In this document: in pieces, positions 1 to 8,566 of the stretch
Layout: each line of letters begins with the position of its first letter
Position numbering within the stretch: position 1 is the stretch's first letter
Origin: Clostridia bacterium
Lineage (GTDB): Bacteria > Bacillota_A > Clostridia > Oscillospirales > CAG-272
Assembly (NCBI GenBank): GCA_017630995.1
Contig: JAGBUD010000191.1
Location: forward strand, 1-11,657
Length of the DNA stretch: 11,657 nucleotides
Reading direction: 5' to 3'
Program-made: the position numbers and the translations under genes
Notes under the pieces: model-generated
What the model was told of the DNA's origin: nothing
Databases searched by the model: none
What the model saw: only the letters and a program-made list of their open reading frames with translations

Positions 1-359
1 CCGTGTCCCTCAACGAGAGTATAACGGAGGGAGAAATCCTGCGCCATTCTTACCATAGTACCGTAAACGGCGCTGTCACCGTGGGGATGATATCTACCGA
101 GAACGTTACCAACCGTTGTAGCTGATTTGCGGAACGGCTTATCATGAGTTAAATTATCCTCGTACATAGCGTAAAGAATTCTACGCTGACCGGGCTTCAT
201 TCCATCTCTTACGTCAGGAAGAGCTCTTGAGGTTATAACGCTCATAGAATATTCTATGAATGAGGTTTCAACCTCTTTGCGCATATCGCGCAGTTCTATC
301 CTTTGAGAAGGAAATTCTATATCAGAGCTTTTGTAATTATGTTCCATCTTATCTTCCAT
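1..359 (-). CDS. gyrA: DNA gyrase subunit A, N-terminal part (runs off left edge)
   Basis: Breakage-reunion subunit of DNA gyrase, which with GyrB introduces negative supercoils using ATP. Only about 119 N-terminal codons are present; the catalytic tyrosine lies beyond the edge. The reverse-strand translation contains the family block [20 protein letters not shown] (about residues 44-63), then [11 protein letters not shown] and [11 protein letters not shown], which is the quinolone-contact region. Two in-frame ATGs exist, at 359 and 347. The inner one has a GGAAG motif 5 bases upstream and may be the real start. The outer one has no clear ribosome binding site, and an in-frame TAA sits 21 bases upstream, so no longer start is possible. 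It follows gyrB after about 80-95 bases and is probably cotranscribed with it. Oddity: glycine 100 (outer numbering) occupies the position of E. coli Asp87, while Ser83 is kept as S96. Confidence 0.96.
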   Translation of the reverse strand, partial: MEDKMEHNYKSSDIEFPSQRIELRDMRKEVETSFIEYSMSVITSRALPDVRDGMKPGQRRILYAMYEDNLTHDKPFRKSATTVGNVLGRYHPHGDSAVYGTMVRMAQDFSLRYTLVEGH

Positions 360-364
360 TCTGC

Positions 365-375
365 CGCCAAAGGCG
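365..375 (-). promoter_or_regulatory. Small hairpin just upstream of gyrA
   Basis: CGCC-AAA-GGCG is a perfect 4-bp stem with a 3-base loop in the gyrB-gyrA spacer, ending 5 bases before the outer ATG of gyrA. No T-run follows it on the minus strand, so it is not a terminator. It could affect use of the outer start codon, but a stem this short may also be chance. Confidence 0.25.
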
Positions 376-441
376 ACTTCTTAATTTTTTAGCGTTACAA
401 TTAATTCTTATTTAAAATCAAAGTTAATTCACGCTGCTCTC

Positions 442-2665
<2,224 letters not shown>

Positions 2666-2666
2666 A

Positions 2667-3758
2667 TTATTTAAAATCCCCCGAAGAAACTTCTATTATA
2701 TTTTCAGCTTTTATATCGGAATCGTTTTCACAGCCTGTTATAATTATCTGTCTTTCTTTAATTCCCGAAAGAATATATTTTTTTCTGCTTTCATCAAGCT
2801 CTGAAAGAACGTCATCAAAGAGAAATACGGGATATTCTCCGCAAATTTCTCTGTTAACCTCTCCCTCCGCAAGCTTTAATGAAAGAACAACCGATCTTTG
2901 CTGACCTTGGGAAGCATAGTGACGCGCCGATCTTCCGTTTATAAGAATTTCAATATCGTCACGGTGCGGACCAAAAAGAGTTGAGCCAACTATTTTTTCT
3001 CTTTCACATTCGGCAGAAAATATTTTCTTATATTCACTTTTAACTTCTTCTCTATCGTTTAAATCAACCTTTATATCGCTTTTATAAAAAAGTGAAAGAT
3101 CTTCTTTACCTAGTGAAATTTCATTCATTATCTTACTTGCATAGAACTCGAGCTTTTTTATATATTCTTTTCTTAAAAGATATATGTGAGAAGCATACTC
3201 TGAGAGGGAATCTGACCAGCTCTCTATTTCGGCATTATCAACGTAATGCCCTTTTGATGCAAGCTTTAAAAGATAATTTCTGTTTTCAAGAGCTTCTTTA
3301 TAATCGGAATAGCAATCTATATAAAAGGGATAACACTGTCCAATCGCAATATTTATAAATGATCTTCTTTCCTCGGGACTGTCCTTTACAAGTCCAAGGT
3401 GATCGGGATAAAACAGAACGGCTTTAAAGTTTCCTATCATTTCCTTTGCGCCCTTGAGATTATATCCGTTCTTTTTTCTCTTCTTATCCTTTCCGAAAAA
3501 AGCATACTCAAGAGAATTAACTCCGTTTTTATCCTCGTATTCGATATAAATACGGAATCCCTCACTGCCAAATCCTTTTAAATCCTTATCATCGGCAGAT
3601 CTGAACGATCTTCCTCTTGCAAATAGATAAATTCCTTCTATCGCGTTAGTTTTTCCCTGTGCGTTATTTCCAAATATAAGGTTTGTTCCGTCGCTGAAGC
3701 TTATATCACAATTTTCGATATTTCTGAACGAATTAGCCTTAAATCTTTTTAAAATCAT
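2667..3758 (-). CDS. recF: DNA replication and repair protein RecF
   Basis: SMC-like ATPase that works with RecO and RecR to load RecA on gapped DNA and acts in replication restart. The 363-residue length is typical. Visible: N-terminal MILKRFKANSFRNIE, Walker A GNNAQGKTN (30-38), the conserved FYPDHLGLVKDSPEERR stretch (116-132), the ABC signature SQGQQRSVVLSLKLAE (283-298) and Walker B VFLFDDVLSELD (311-322, with D315/D316). The start at 3758 lies 3 bases after the dnaN stop. The sequence before the ATG (TAAAAG) holds no clear Shine-Dalgarno site, so translation probably depends on ribosomes finishing dnaN. The S4-domain gene rlbA (yaaA), which sits between dnaN and recF in Bacillus and many clostridia, is absent. 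Confidence 0.97.
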   Translation of the reverse strand: MILKRFKANSFRNIENCDISFSDGTNLIFGNNAQGKTNAIEGIYLFARGRSFRSADDKDLKGFGSEGFRIYIEYEDKNGVNSLEYAFFGKDKKRKKNGYNLKGAKEMIGNFKAVLFYPDHLGLVKDSPEERRSFINIAIGQCYPFYIDCYSDYKEALENRNYLLKLASKGHYVDNAEIESWSDSLSEYASHIYLLRKEYIKKLEFYASKIMNEISLGKEDLSLFYKSDIKVDLNDREEVKSEYKKIFSAECEREKIVGSTLFGPHRDDIEILINGRSARHYASQGQQRSVVLSLKLAEGEVNREICGEYPVFLFDDVLSELDESRKKYILSGIKERQIIITGCENDSDIKAENIIEVSSGDFK

Positions 3759-3761
3759 CTT

Positions 3762-4898
3762 TTAATTCATTCTTACGGGCAATACCATATAGAAATAATT
3801 GATATCGCAATCATCTCCGTACGGCTCTATAGTAACTGCATGTGTGGGAGATTTGAACGCCATCTTTACGTTTTCGCCCTCTGCGGCTCTTATACTGTTT
3901 ATAAGATATCTACAGTTGAATCCTATCTCAATGTCATCACCCTCGTGCGAGCAATCCATTTCGTCAGAAACCTTACCGTTAACAGACGTTGAGGTAATTG
4001 TAAGGAAATCCTCTTCAGCCTTTATTTTAACGTAGCTCTTGCCGCTACCCTGAATTTTTTCTTCAGCTATGATATTGGCTCTTTCAAGTCCTGAAAGCAT
4101 TCTTTCTCTGTTTGCTATAACGATAATGTTATTATCCTTTGGGATAATTCTGTTGTAATCTATGTATTCGCTGTCTATTGTTCTTGTAAAGAAAATAATA
4201 TTGTCGCAAATTACAATTGCGTGCTTTCTTGAAAGATAGAACGTGCATTTATATTCTTCGTCATCTGAAAGAATCTTTGTAAGTTCACCGAGAGCATGAC
4301 CGGGAATTATAAACGAATAGCTTTCTTCATTTCCCTCAACCTCACACTTAACCTCACATTTTGAAAGAGTGTAGTTATCGCAGGAAACAACCTCAATCTT
4401 TTCCTTTGTAATATTAAAGAATGCACCGGTAAGCATAACTCTGTTATCGGAAATAGCAACGGAATGAGCAACCTTTCCTATAACGTTCTTAAGAACTGCG
4501 GTTGAAATGGTAAATCCTCTATCGGAAGAAAGCTCGGGAAGATTGGGGAAATCCTCACCCTTTGTTGCAAACATTGAAAAGCTTGCCTTTCCCGATGAAA
4601 TAGTGCAATTAAGTCTGTCGTTAACCTCTATTGTTATAAGGTCCTCAGGAAGAGCTCTGACTGTCTGATAAAGTCTTTGAGCATTTATTATATATCTTCC
4701 GCCCTCTTCTATTTCTTCAGGCTGAAAAGTAGCTCTGATACCCTTATTCATATCATATGTAGAAATTCTTATCATTCCGTTTTCAAGAGTTTCTATCAAA
4801 ACTCCCTCTATTGAGGTTATTGTATTTTTATTTGAAACAGTGCCCATAGCGGGAGTAAGAACATTCATAAAAACCGATTTTTGAACTGTAAATTTCAT
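3762..4898 (-). CDS. dnaN: DNA polymerase III beta subunit (sliding clamp)
   Basis: The ring-shaped processivity factor that encircles DNA and binds polymerase III and other partners. The length is 378 residues, consistent with three clamp domains of about 125 residues each. The N-terminus MKFTVQKSVFMNVLTPAMGTVSNKNT and the C-terminus YFYMVLPVRMN (compare the family ending ...PVRL) are typical, as is the mid-protein RVMLTGAFFNI. The ATG at 4898 is preceded by AAAGGA at a spacing of about 10 bases. A candidate sigma-A promoter lies at 5009-5037 in the upstream spacer, so dnaN may be transcribed both from its own promoter and by read-through from dnaA. recF follows after 3 bases. Confidence 0.97.
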   Translation of the reverse strand: MKFTVQKSVFMNVLTPAMGTVSNKNTITSIEGVLIETLENGMIRISTYDMNKGIRATFQPEEIEEGGRYIINAQRLYQTVRALPEDLITIEVNDRLNCTISSGKASFSMFATKGEDFPNLPELSSDRGFTISTAVLKNVIGKVAHSVAISDNRVMLTGAFFNITKEKIEVVSCDNYTLSKCEVKCEVEGNEESYSFIIPGHALGELTKILSDDEEYKCTFYLSRKHAIVICDNIIFFTRTIDSEYIDYNRIIPKDNNIIVIANRERMLSGLERANIIAEEKIQGSGKSYVKIKAEEDFLTITSTSVNGKVSDEMDCSHEGDDIEIGFNCRYLINSIRAAEGENVKMAFKSPTHAVTIEPYGDDCDINYFYMVLPVRMN

Positions 4899-4983
4899 TT
4901 TTAAAAATTCCTTTCGTTTCTCGTAACAGATTAATAAATTTTATTTATTTGGTAGGAGTTGTTGTAATAGGGGGTGTTTATAC

Positions 4984-4992
4984 TGTGGATAT
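4984..4992 (-). promoter_or_regulatory. DnaA box, 8 of 9 to consensus
   Basis: ATATCCACA on the minus strand matches the DnaA box TTATCCACA at 8 of 9 positions. It is the best box in the dnaA-dnaN spacer. It lies roughly 10-18 bases downstream of the predicted dnaN transcription start, so DnaA bound here could both serve the origin and modulate dnaN. Confidence 0.7.
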
Positions 4993-5008
4993 CTCTTAAA
5001 GCCGTTGA

Positions 5009-5037
5009 AATATAAAGTTAATTCTGATTCTTTTCAA
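5009..5037 (-). promoter_or_regulatory. Candidate sigma-A promoter for dnaN
   Basis: On the minus strand, TTGAAA (5037-5032, 5 of 6 to TTGACA) and TATATT (5014-5009, 5 of 6 to TATAAT) are separated by exactly 17 bases. The expected start is near 5002, leaving a leader of about 100 bases before the dnaN ATG that contains the main DnaA box and the trio-like region. The AT-rich setting raises the chance of a random match. Confidence 0.55.
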
Positions 5038-5124
5038 AAAAAATCTGTGTTTATTGTATGTGGGTTTTAAAATATCAAGTTTTAAACCTAAAATTAACAC
5101 CTTTTTCTATGTTTAAAAAACGGC

Positions 5125-5144
5125 ATTTCCACATTTTATAAACA
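5125..5144 (+). promoter_or_regulatory. Two weak DnaA-box-like 9-mers next to the dnaA stop
   Basis: ATTTCCACA (5125-5133) and TTATAAACA (5136-5144) each match TTATCCACA at 7 of 9. They lie 2 bases apart, on the strand opposite to the main box. A further weak inverse match, TGTGTTTAT, is at 5046-5054. Their grouping in this spacer suggests secondary DnaA sites, but individually they are close to what AT-rich DNA gives by chance. Confidence 0.35.
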
Positions 5145-5156
5145 GTTTTTAAACAA

Positions 5157-6545
5157 TCACTGTTTAATCTCTTTTATAATCTTCTTTATATCAGACTCGG
5201 TATTCTTTTTGGTATTGATATATTCTTCAACCTTGCTATATGAGGATATAACTGTTGAATGGTCTCTGCCGCCAAGGAATGAGCCTATCGCCTTGTATGA
5301 AAGGTCAGTCATTTTCTTTATAATGTAGACCGTTATATGTCTTGCATACGCGATATTTTCGGTTTTGCTCTTTGATTTTATATCATCAACCTTAACGCCG
5401 TAATATTTAGCAGTAACCGTCATTATTTTTTCAACCAAAACGTCGGTAGGAATATTTCCCGGGTCTATAGATGAGATAACTGTTTCTATTGATTCCTTTG
5501 TTATTGCAAGTCCGTTCAAGAGATAAAGAGCTTTAAGTCTTTTTATAGCGCCCTCTATCTGTCTTATATCATGCTGCAATCTTTCAGCCATATAATTAAC
5601 AAGGTCGTTGGGAATTGAAATATTCATCGAATCGGCCTTTTTCTTTATTATGGCAGTTCTTAATTCAAAGCTTGGCTTTTGAACGTCTGCAATAAGTCCG
5701 CCCTCAAATCTTGTTCTTAATCTGTCTGAAAGTGGCTTTATCTCTTTAGGTGGACGGTCGGAGGTCAGTATAATCTGCTTACCCGACTCGTAAAGGGAAG
5801 AAAACGTGTGGAAAAACTCGTCCTGCGTTGCTTCCTTACCTGCGATGAACTGAATATCATCGATAAGAAGAACGTCGGCTTTTCTATATTTATTTTTAAA
5901 GTCCGCGGTTTCTCTGTTTGTTATTGCCGCGATAAGCTCGTTGATAAAATCCTCGCTTTTCTTATAAACGATTTTGAGCTTTGGGTGATTATTTCTTATG
6001 TAATTTATAATCGCATAGAGAAGATGAGTTTTTCCAAGTCCTGAATTTCCGTATATGAAAAGCGGGTTATAAGAGGTTGCGGGCTCCATTGCAACGGCAA
6101 GGCACGCCGCTCTTGCAAATTTATTTGAGTCACCCTCGATGAAATTATCAAAGGTATACTCGTCAAGAACGCTCTTCGTATCTGATTCGGTTTTGCTCAA
6201 AAATTCGTTTATATTATTTTCTCTTTCAGCGGCCTCCGCCTTTTCTTCTTCCGTATATTTTGGAATATCCTCCGGGCTAACCTTATTGAATTCCTCGTTT
6301 TCGGTTGAAATAATTTCTATAGTCACCTCAAAGCCTATCGCATTTATGAGGGATTCCTCTATGAGAGGCATATACTTTGTTGAAAGAAATTTTTTTCTCA
6401 AATTGGAAGGTGTTGAAAAAACAGCCTTTTTTTCGTCAAGATAAATGAGCTTAAAATCTCCAAACCAAACGTTAAATGAAGGACTTTTGAAATTTTCTCT
6501 TATTTCTGTGAGCATAATTTCAACGATTTCTGCAAGGTCGTTCAT
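5157..6545 (-). CDS. dnaA: Chromosomal replication initiator DnaA
   Basis: AAA+ ATPase that binds DnaA boxes, melts the origin and recruits the helicase. With the start at 6545 it has 462 residues, normal for the family. Domain I begins MNDLAEIVEIMLTEI and includes FNVWF (24-28). The acidic linker covers about 82-125. The AAA+ domain has Walker A GNSGLGKTH (166-174), Walker B LLIDDIQF (226-233), sensor 1 ILTSDRPP (259-266), RLRTRFEGGLIADVQ (275-289, with the likely arginine finger R280) and sensor 2 EGAIKRL (331-337). The DNA-binding domain ends in the DnaA signature GSFLGGRDHSTVISSYSKV (421-439). The start at 6545 has AAAGGA about 9 bases upstream. An open frame continues to 6653, but the extra 36 residues are hydrophobic, unlike any DnaA, and overlap the promoter. 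A sigma-A promoter lies at 6625-6653. Confidence 0.98.
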   Translation of the reverse strand: MNDLAEIVEIMLTEIRENFKSPSFNVWFGDFKLIYLDEKKAVFSTPSNLRKKFLSTKYMPLIEESLINAIGFEVTIEIISTENEEFNKVSPEDIPKYTEEEKAEAAERENNINEFLSKTESDTKSVLDEYTFDNFIEGDSNKFARAACLAVAMEPATSYNPLFIYGNSGLGKTHLLYAIINYIRNNHPKLKIVYKKSEDFINELIAAITNRETADFKNKYRKADVLLIDDIQFIAGKEATQDEFFHTFSSLYESGKQIILTSDRPPKEIKPLSDRLRTRFEGGLIADVQKPSFELRTAIIKKKADSMNISIPNDLVNYMAERLQHDIRQIEGAIKRLKALYLLNGLAITKESIETVISSIDPGNIPTDVLVEKIMTVTAKYYGVKVDDIKSKSKTENIAYARHITVYIIKKMTDLSYKAIGSFLGGRDHSTVISSYSKVEEYINTKKNTESDIKKIIKEIKQ

Positions 6546-6576
6546 ACATAATTCCTTTCTCAAAAAGTTTTCCTTT

Positions 6577-6603
6577 GGGGGTAAAAATGGGTACAGTACC
6601 CCC
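6577..6603 (-). promoter_or_regulatory. Palindrome in the dnaA leader, possible operator or RNA switch
   Basis: Between the dnaA promoter and ATG lies GGGTAC-A-GTACCC (6589-6601), a perfect 6-bp inverted repeat around one base. The same CCCCC arm can instead pair with GGGGGTA (6577-6583) as TACCCCC (6597-6603), giving a 7-bp stem with a 13-base loop. The two pairings exclude each other. It lies about 17-40 bases after the predicted transcription start and 30-60 bases before the ATG. It is a good candidate for a protein operator or leader hairpin controlling dnaA; the regulator is unknown. Confidence 0.5.
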
Positions 6604-6624
6604 ATTAATATAATATTTATACTA

Positions 6625-6653
6625 ATTATAACATATAAATATTTAAAAATCAA
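6625..6653 (-). promoter_or_regulatory. Sigma-A promoter of dnaA
   Basis: On the minus strand, TTGATT (6653-6648) and a perfect TATAAT (6630-6625) are 17 bases apart. The expected start is near 6618, giving a leader of about 70 bases that carries the palindrome at 6577-6603. This promoter sits inside the open frame that extends dnaA upstream, which supports the start at 6545. Confidence 0.8.
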
Positions 6654-6666
6654 TAGAAAACTTGCT

Positions 6667-6697
6667 AAAAAGGCACTTTTTTAACGTCGGAAAAGTG
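6667..6697 (-). terminator. Weak terminator-like hairpin after spoVAE
   Basis: On the minus strand CACTTTT (6697-6691) and AAAAGTG (6680-6674) form a 7-bp stem with a 10-base loop, followed by CC and TTTTT. It lies 18 bases after the spoVAE stop and just before the dnaA -35 box, where a barrier between the sporulation operon and dnaA would be expected. The stem has only two G-C pairs, so termination may be partial. Confidence 0.5.
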
Positions 6698-6714
6698 TAT
6701 TTTTAAAAAAATTT

Positions 6715-7086
6715 TTACATTTTTTTAGAGTTGCCGCGTGTAAAAAGAGAGGTCACAAATCCTGACAAAAGAGCAAGTCCGACTCCTGCTCCCATAGCGG
6801 AAAATGAGCCACCCAAAATCCCGAGAAATCCGTCGGAGTCAACGGCTTCCTTAACACCGTTTGCAACCGCACCGCCAAACCCAACGATAGGCAGAGAAAT
6901 TCCGCAGCCGAATATTTTGAAAATAGGCTCGTATAATCCTAGTGCACCGAGCAAAACTCCAAAAATCACGAACGAAACAAGTATTTTTGCGGGAGTTAAT
7001 CTCGTTTTATCAATTAAAATTTGTGCAACTACGCATATAGATCCACCCAAAAGAAAAGCGAGAAGCGCTTTTAAAATCAGTGTCAT
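6715..7086 (-). CDS. spoVAE: Stage V sporulation protein AE (SpoVAEb type)
   Basis: Small integral membrane protein of the SpoVA channel in the inner forespore membrane, needed to import dipicolinic acid during sporulation and release it at germination. It has 123 residues, close to the Bacillus SpoVAEb length. About four hydrophobic segments are visible (roughly 4-24, 34-52, 62-78 and 88-115), with the conserved LPIVGFGGAVANGVKEAVD block (65-83) and a Gly/Ala-rich C-terminal helix. A GGAG site lies about 11 bases before the ATG, in the end of spoVAD, whose stop is 4 bases upstream. It is the last gene of the operon. It could be labelled SpoVAE or SpoVAEb; the two names are used inconsistently in clostridia. 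Confidence 0.93.
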   Translation of the reverse strand: MTLILKALLAFLLGGSICVVAQILIDKTRLTPAKILVSFVIFGVLLGALGLYEPIFKIFGCGISLPIVGFGGAVANGVKEAVDSDGFLGILGGSFSAMGAGVGLALLSGFVTSLFTRGNSKKM

Positions 7087-7089
7087 AAT

Positions 7090-8091
7090 TTAATTTTCTC
7101 CTTTAATATTTATCAGCGGCGCAACGCCGAGTATATTTTCGCCCTGTAGAATACTTGATGGGTTCATCAGTGCGCCCGTAGAAAGAAAAAGTATATTCTT
7201 ATATTCACCGCTCGAAAATTTAGGAAGAATGTGTGATGATAAAACGGAAGCAGAGCAGCCGCAACCCGAAGCTCCCGAATTAACGTTTGACTTTTTGAAA
7301 TCGTAAAGAAGCATTCCGCAGTCCTTGTGCTTTTTATCTATTAAAGGAAAATCGTTTTTTAAGAGGTTGCAGAAAATTTCAGCCCCCTCCTTGCCGAGAT
7401 CTCCCGTGTAAATTGCGTCGTAATCTTCGGGGCGGGTATTTGTAAGAGTCAAATAAGTGTAAACCGAGTCGTATGCCGCGCGTGACATAGCTGCCCCCAT
7501 ATTTGAGCCGTCGGTAGTAAGTCCGTCAACAATCTTTCCTATCATAGCGTTGTTTATATAAGCTTTAGTTTTCTTCTCCGACGAAAGAATAAACGCGCCC
7601 GCCGCCGTGGCTGTCCACTGTGATGAGGGTGTCCTTTGCGCTCCGTATTCAATCGGTGTTCTGAACTGTCTTTCAGCGGCAGAGTTATGAGAAGTCGTAA
7701 CCGTAGCGCCAACGCTTATGCTTGCGTTTGATATAAGAGTTGAAAGAATTAAAAGGGATTCCGCGCAGGTTGAGCAAGCACCGTAAAGACCCATATAGGG
7801 AATACCGAAGCTATAAAGACCGCCCGATGAAGCAACGCACTGATTTTCAAGGTCACCCGCAAGTAAGGCATCTATCGAGTGGCTCTGCAGCCCTGCCTTT
7901 TTCATTGCAAAGGAAAGGCAAATTCTTCCCATTTCCCCCTCTGCCGCTTCCCACGTTTTTTTGCCGAATCTATCGCTGTCATCGCAAAAATCAAAGGCTT
8001 TTCCAAGCGGTCCGCGCCGTTCCTCATAACCGCCAACGGCGGCAGAGGAGATAAAATAAGGCTTTATCTTAAAATATATTATTTTCCTCAT
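7090..8091 (-). CDS. spoVAD: Stage V sporulation protein AD
   Basis: Soluble, thiolase-fold, membrane-associated component of the SpoVA complex that binds dipicolinic acid in Bacillus. It has 333 residues, about the usual length. Family blocks seen: AGDLENQ (78-84), the thiolase-like YGACST with Cys106 (103-108), TTSHNSAAERQFRTPIEYGAQRTPSSQWT (132-160), GKIVDGLTTDGSNMGAAM (185-202), TGDLGKEG (229-236), DCGMLLYD (257-264) and the C-terminal STGALMNP (304-311). Residues 271-282 are unusually Gly/Cys/Ser-rich, with two cysteines close together. The ATG at 8091 is preceded by GGGTGAT. It lies 31 bases after the spoVAC stop and 3 bases before the spoVAE start codon. Confidence 0.96.
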   Translation of the reverse strand: MRKIIYFKIKPYFISSAAVGGYEERRGPLGKAFDFCDDSDRFGKKTWEAAEGEMGRICLSFAMKKAGLQSHSIDALLAGDLENQCVASSGGLYSFGIPYMGLYGACSTCAESLLILSTLISNASISVGATVTTSHNSAAERQFRTPIEYGAQRTPSSQWTATAAGAFILSSEKKTKAYINNAMIGKIVDGLTTDGSNMGAAMSRAAYDSVYTYLTLTNTRPEDYDAIYTGDLGKEGAEIFCNLLKNDFPLIDKKHKDCGMLLYDFKKSNVNSGASGCGCSASVLSSHILPKFSSGEYKNILFLSTGALMNPSSILQGENILGVAPLINIKGEN

Positions 8092-8122
8092 ATCATCACC
8101 CGTGTTAAATTAAATCTAGGTT

Positions 8123-8566
8123 TTATACAAAAATAGTATAAATAAAGTAAACTAAACCGTACAAAAACCCCGCAAGAGAGCTGTATAAAATAACGGGACC
8201 GGCAACCGTGAATATTTTTGTTCCCACACCGCTGACGTATCCCTCGCTCCTCGCATCAATCGCGCAGCTTGTAACGGCATTCGAAAATCCCGTAACGGGA
8301 ACAAGGGTGCCCGCCCCCGCAAAAACCGCCAGTTTATCAAATAATCCAAGAGAGGTAAAAGTTGACGCAAGAAGTATAAAAATGAGCGTGACGTATAGAT
8401 AAGACTCCTTTTCTTCAATACCAAATCTTAATAGAATATTAGAAAAAATCTCTCCGCAAAACGACATTATACCGCCAACTGAAAATGCGGCAATGCAGTG
8501 TTTTTTTATATTTGATTTTTGAGTGTGCATTTCACACACGGCTTTGAAGCTTTTGTTTTTTTCCAT
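8123..8566 (-). CDS. spoVAC: Stage V sporulation protein AC
   Basis: Integral membrane subunit of the SpoVA channel; in Bacillus SpoVAC acts as a mechanosensitive pore for dipicolinic acid release. With the start at 8566 it has 147 residues. A basic N-terminus (about 1-23) is followed by hydrophobic segments at roughly 24-45, 56-74, 78-98 and 119-145, with the family block AGAGTLVPVTGFSNAV (83-98). A strong GGAGG lies 5 bases before the ATG at 8566. A longer frame opens at 8605, but its ATG has no ribosome binding site and it would put GGAGG inside the gene. It is the first gene of the spoVAC-D-E operon. In Bacillus this operon needs sigma-G; I could not find a convincing sigma-G promoter upstream. 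Confidence 0.95.
   Translation of the reverse strand: MEKNKSFKAVCEMHTQKSNIKKHCIAAFSVGGIMSFCGEIFSNILLRFGIEEKESYLYVTLIFILLASTFTSLGLFDKLAVFAGAGTLVPVTGFSNAVTSCAIDARSEGYVSGVGTKIFTVAGPVILYSSLAGFLYGLVYFIYTIFV

Larger units (their letters stand above)
4931..5054. other. Probable oriC unwinding region in the dnaA-dnaN spacer
   Basis: The 258-base spacer 4899-5156 has no gene. Read in the dnaA-to-dnaN direction (minus strand) it shows: a near-consensus DnaA box ATATCCACA (4984-4992), an abutting weak 9-mer (4975-4983), a C-run (4970-4974), the triplets CTA-TTA-CAA-CAA-CTC-CTA (4970 down to 4953), then a 20-base pure A/T tract (4931-4950). This is the order of the Bacillus subtilis basal unwinding system: DnaA boxes, GC cluster, DnaA-trios, AT-rich DNA. 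Written 3' to 5' on the plus strand the triplets are GAT-AAT-GTT-GTT-GAG-GAT, and the two next to the boxes fit the 3'-(G/A)AT-5' trio consensus exactly. That the origin is here is inference from architecture and gene context. Confidence 0.72.

Noticed and set aside
6546..6653. Upstream extension of dnaA by 36 residues
   Set aside because: The extension is hydrophobic, unlike any DnaA N-terminus, covers the sigma-A promoter and palindrome, and its ATG lacks a ribosome binding site, while the ATG at 6545 has AAAGGA at good spacing.
6604..6714. DnaA boxes upstream of dnaA, as in bipartite Bacillus origins
   Set aside because: I saw no 9-mer within two mismatches of TTATCCACA in this short spacer; an upstream box cluster is not supported inside the window.
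6731..7093. Plus-strand frame rich in Pro, Ala and Ser opposite spoVAE
   Set aside because: Its composition is what the complement of a Gly/Ala/Val-rich membrane gene produces, and spoVAE is clearly recognisable on the other strand.
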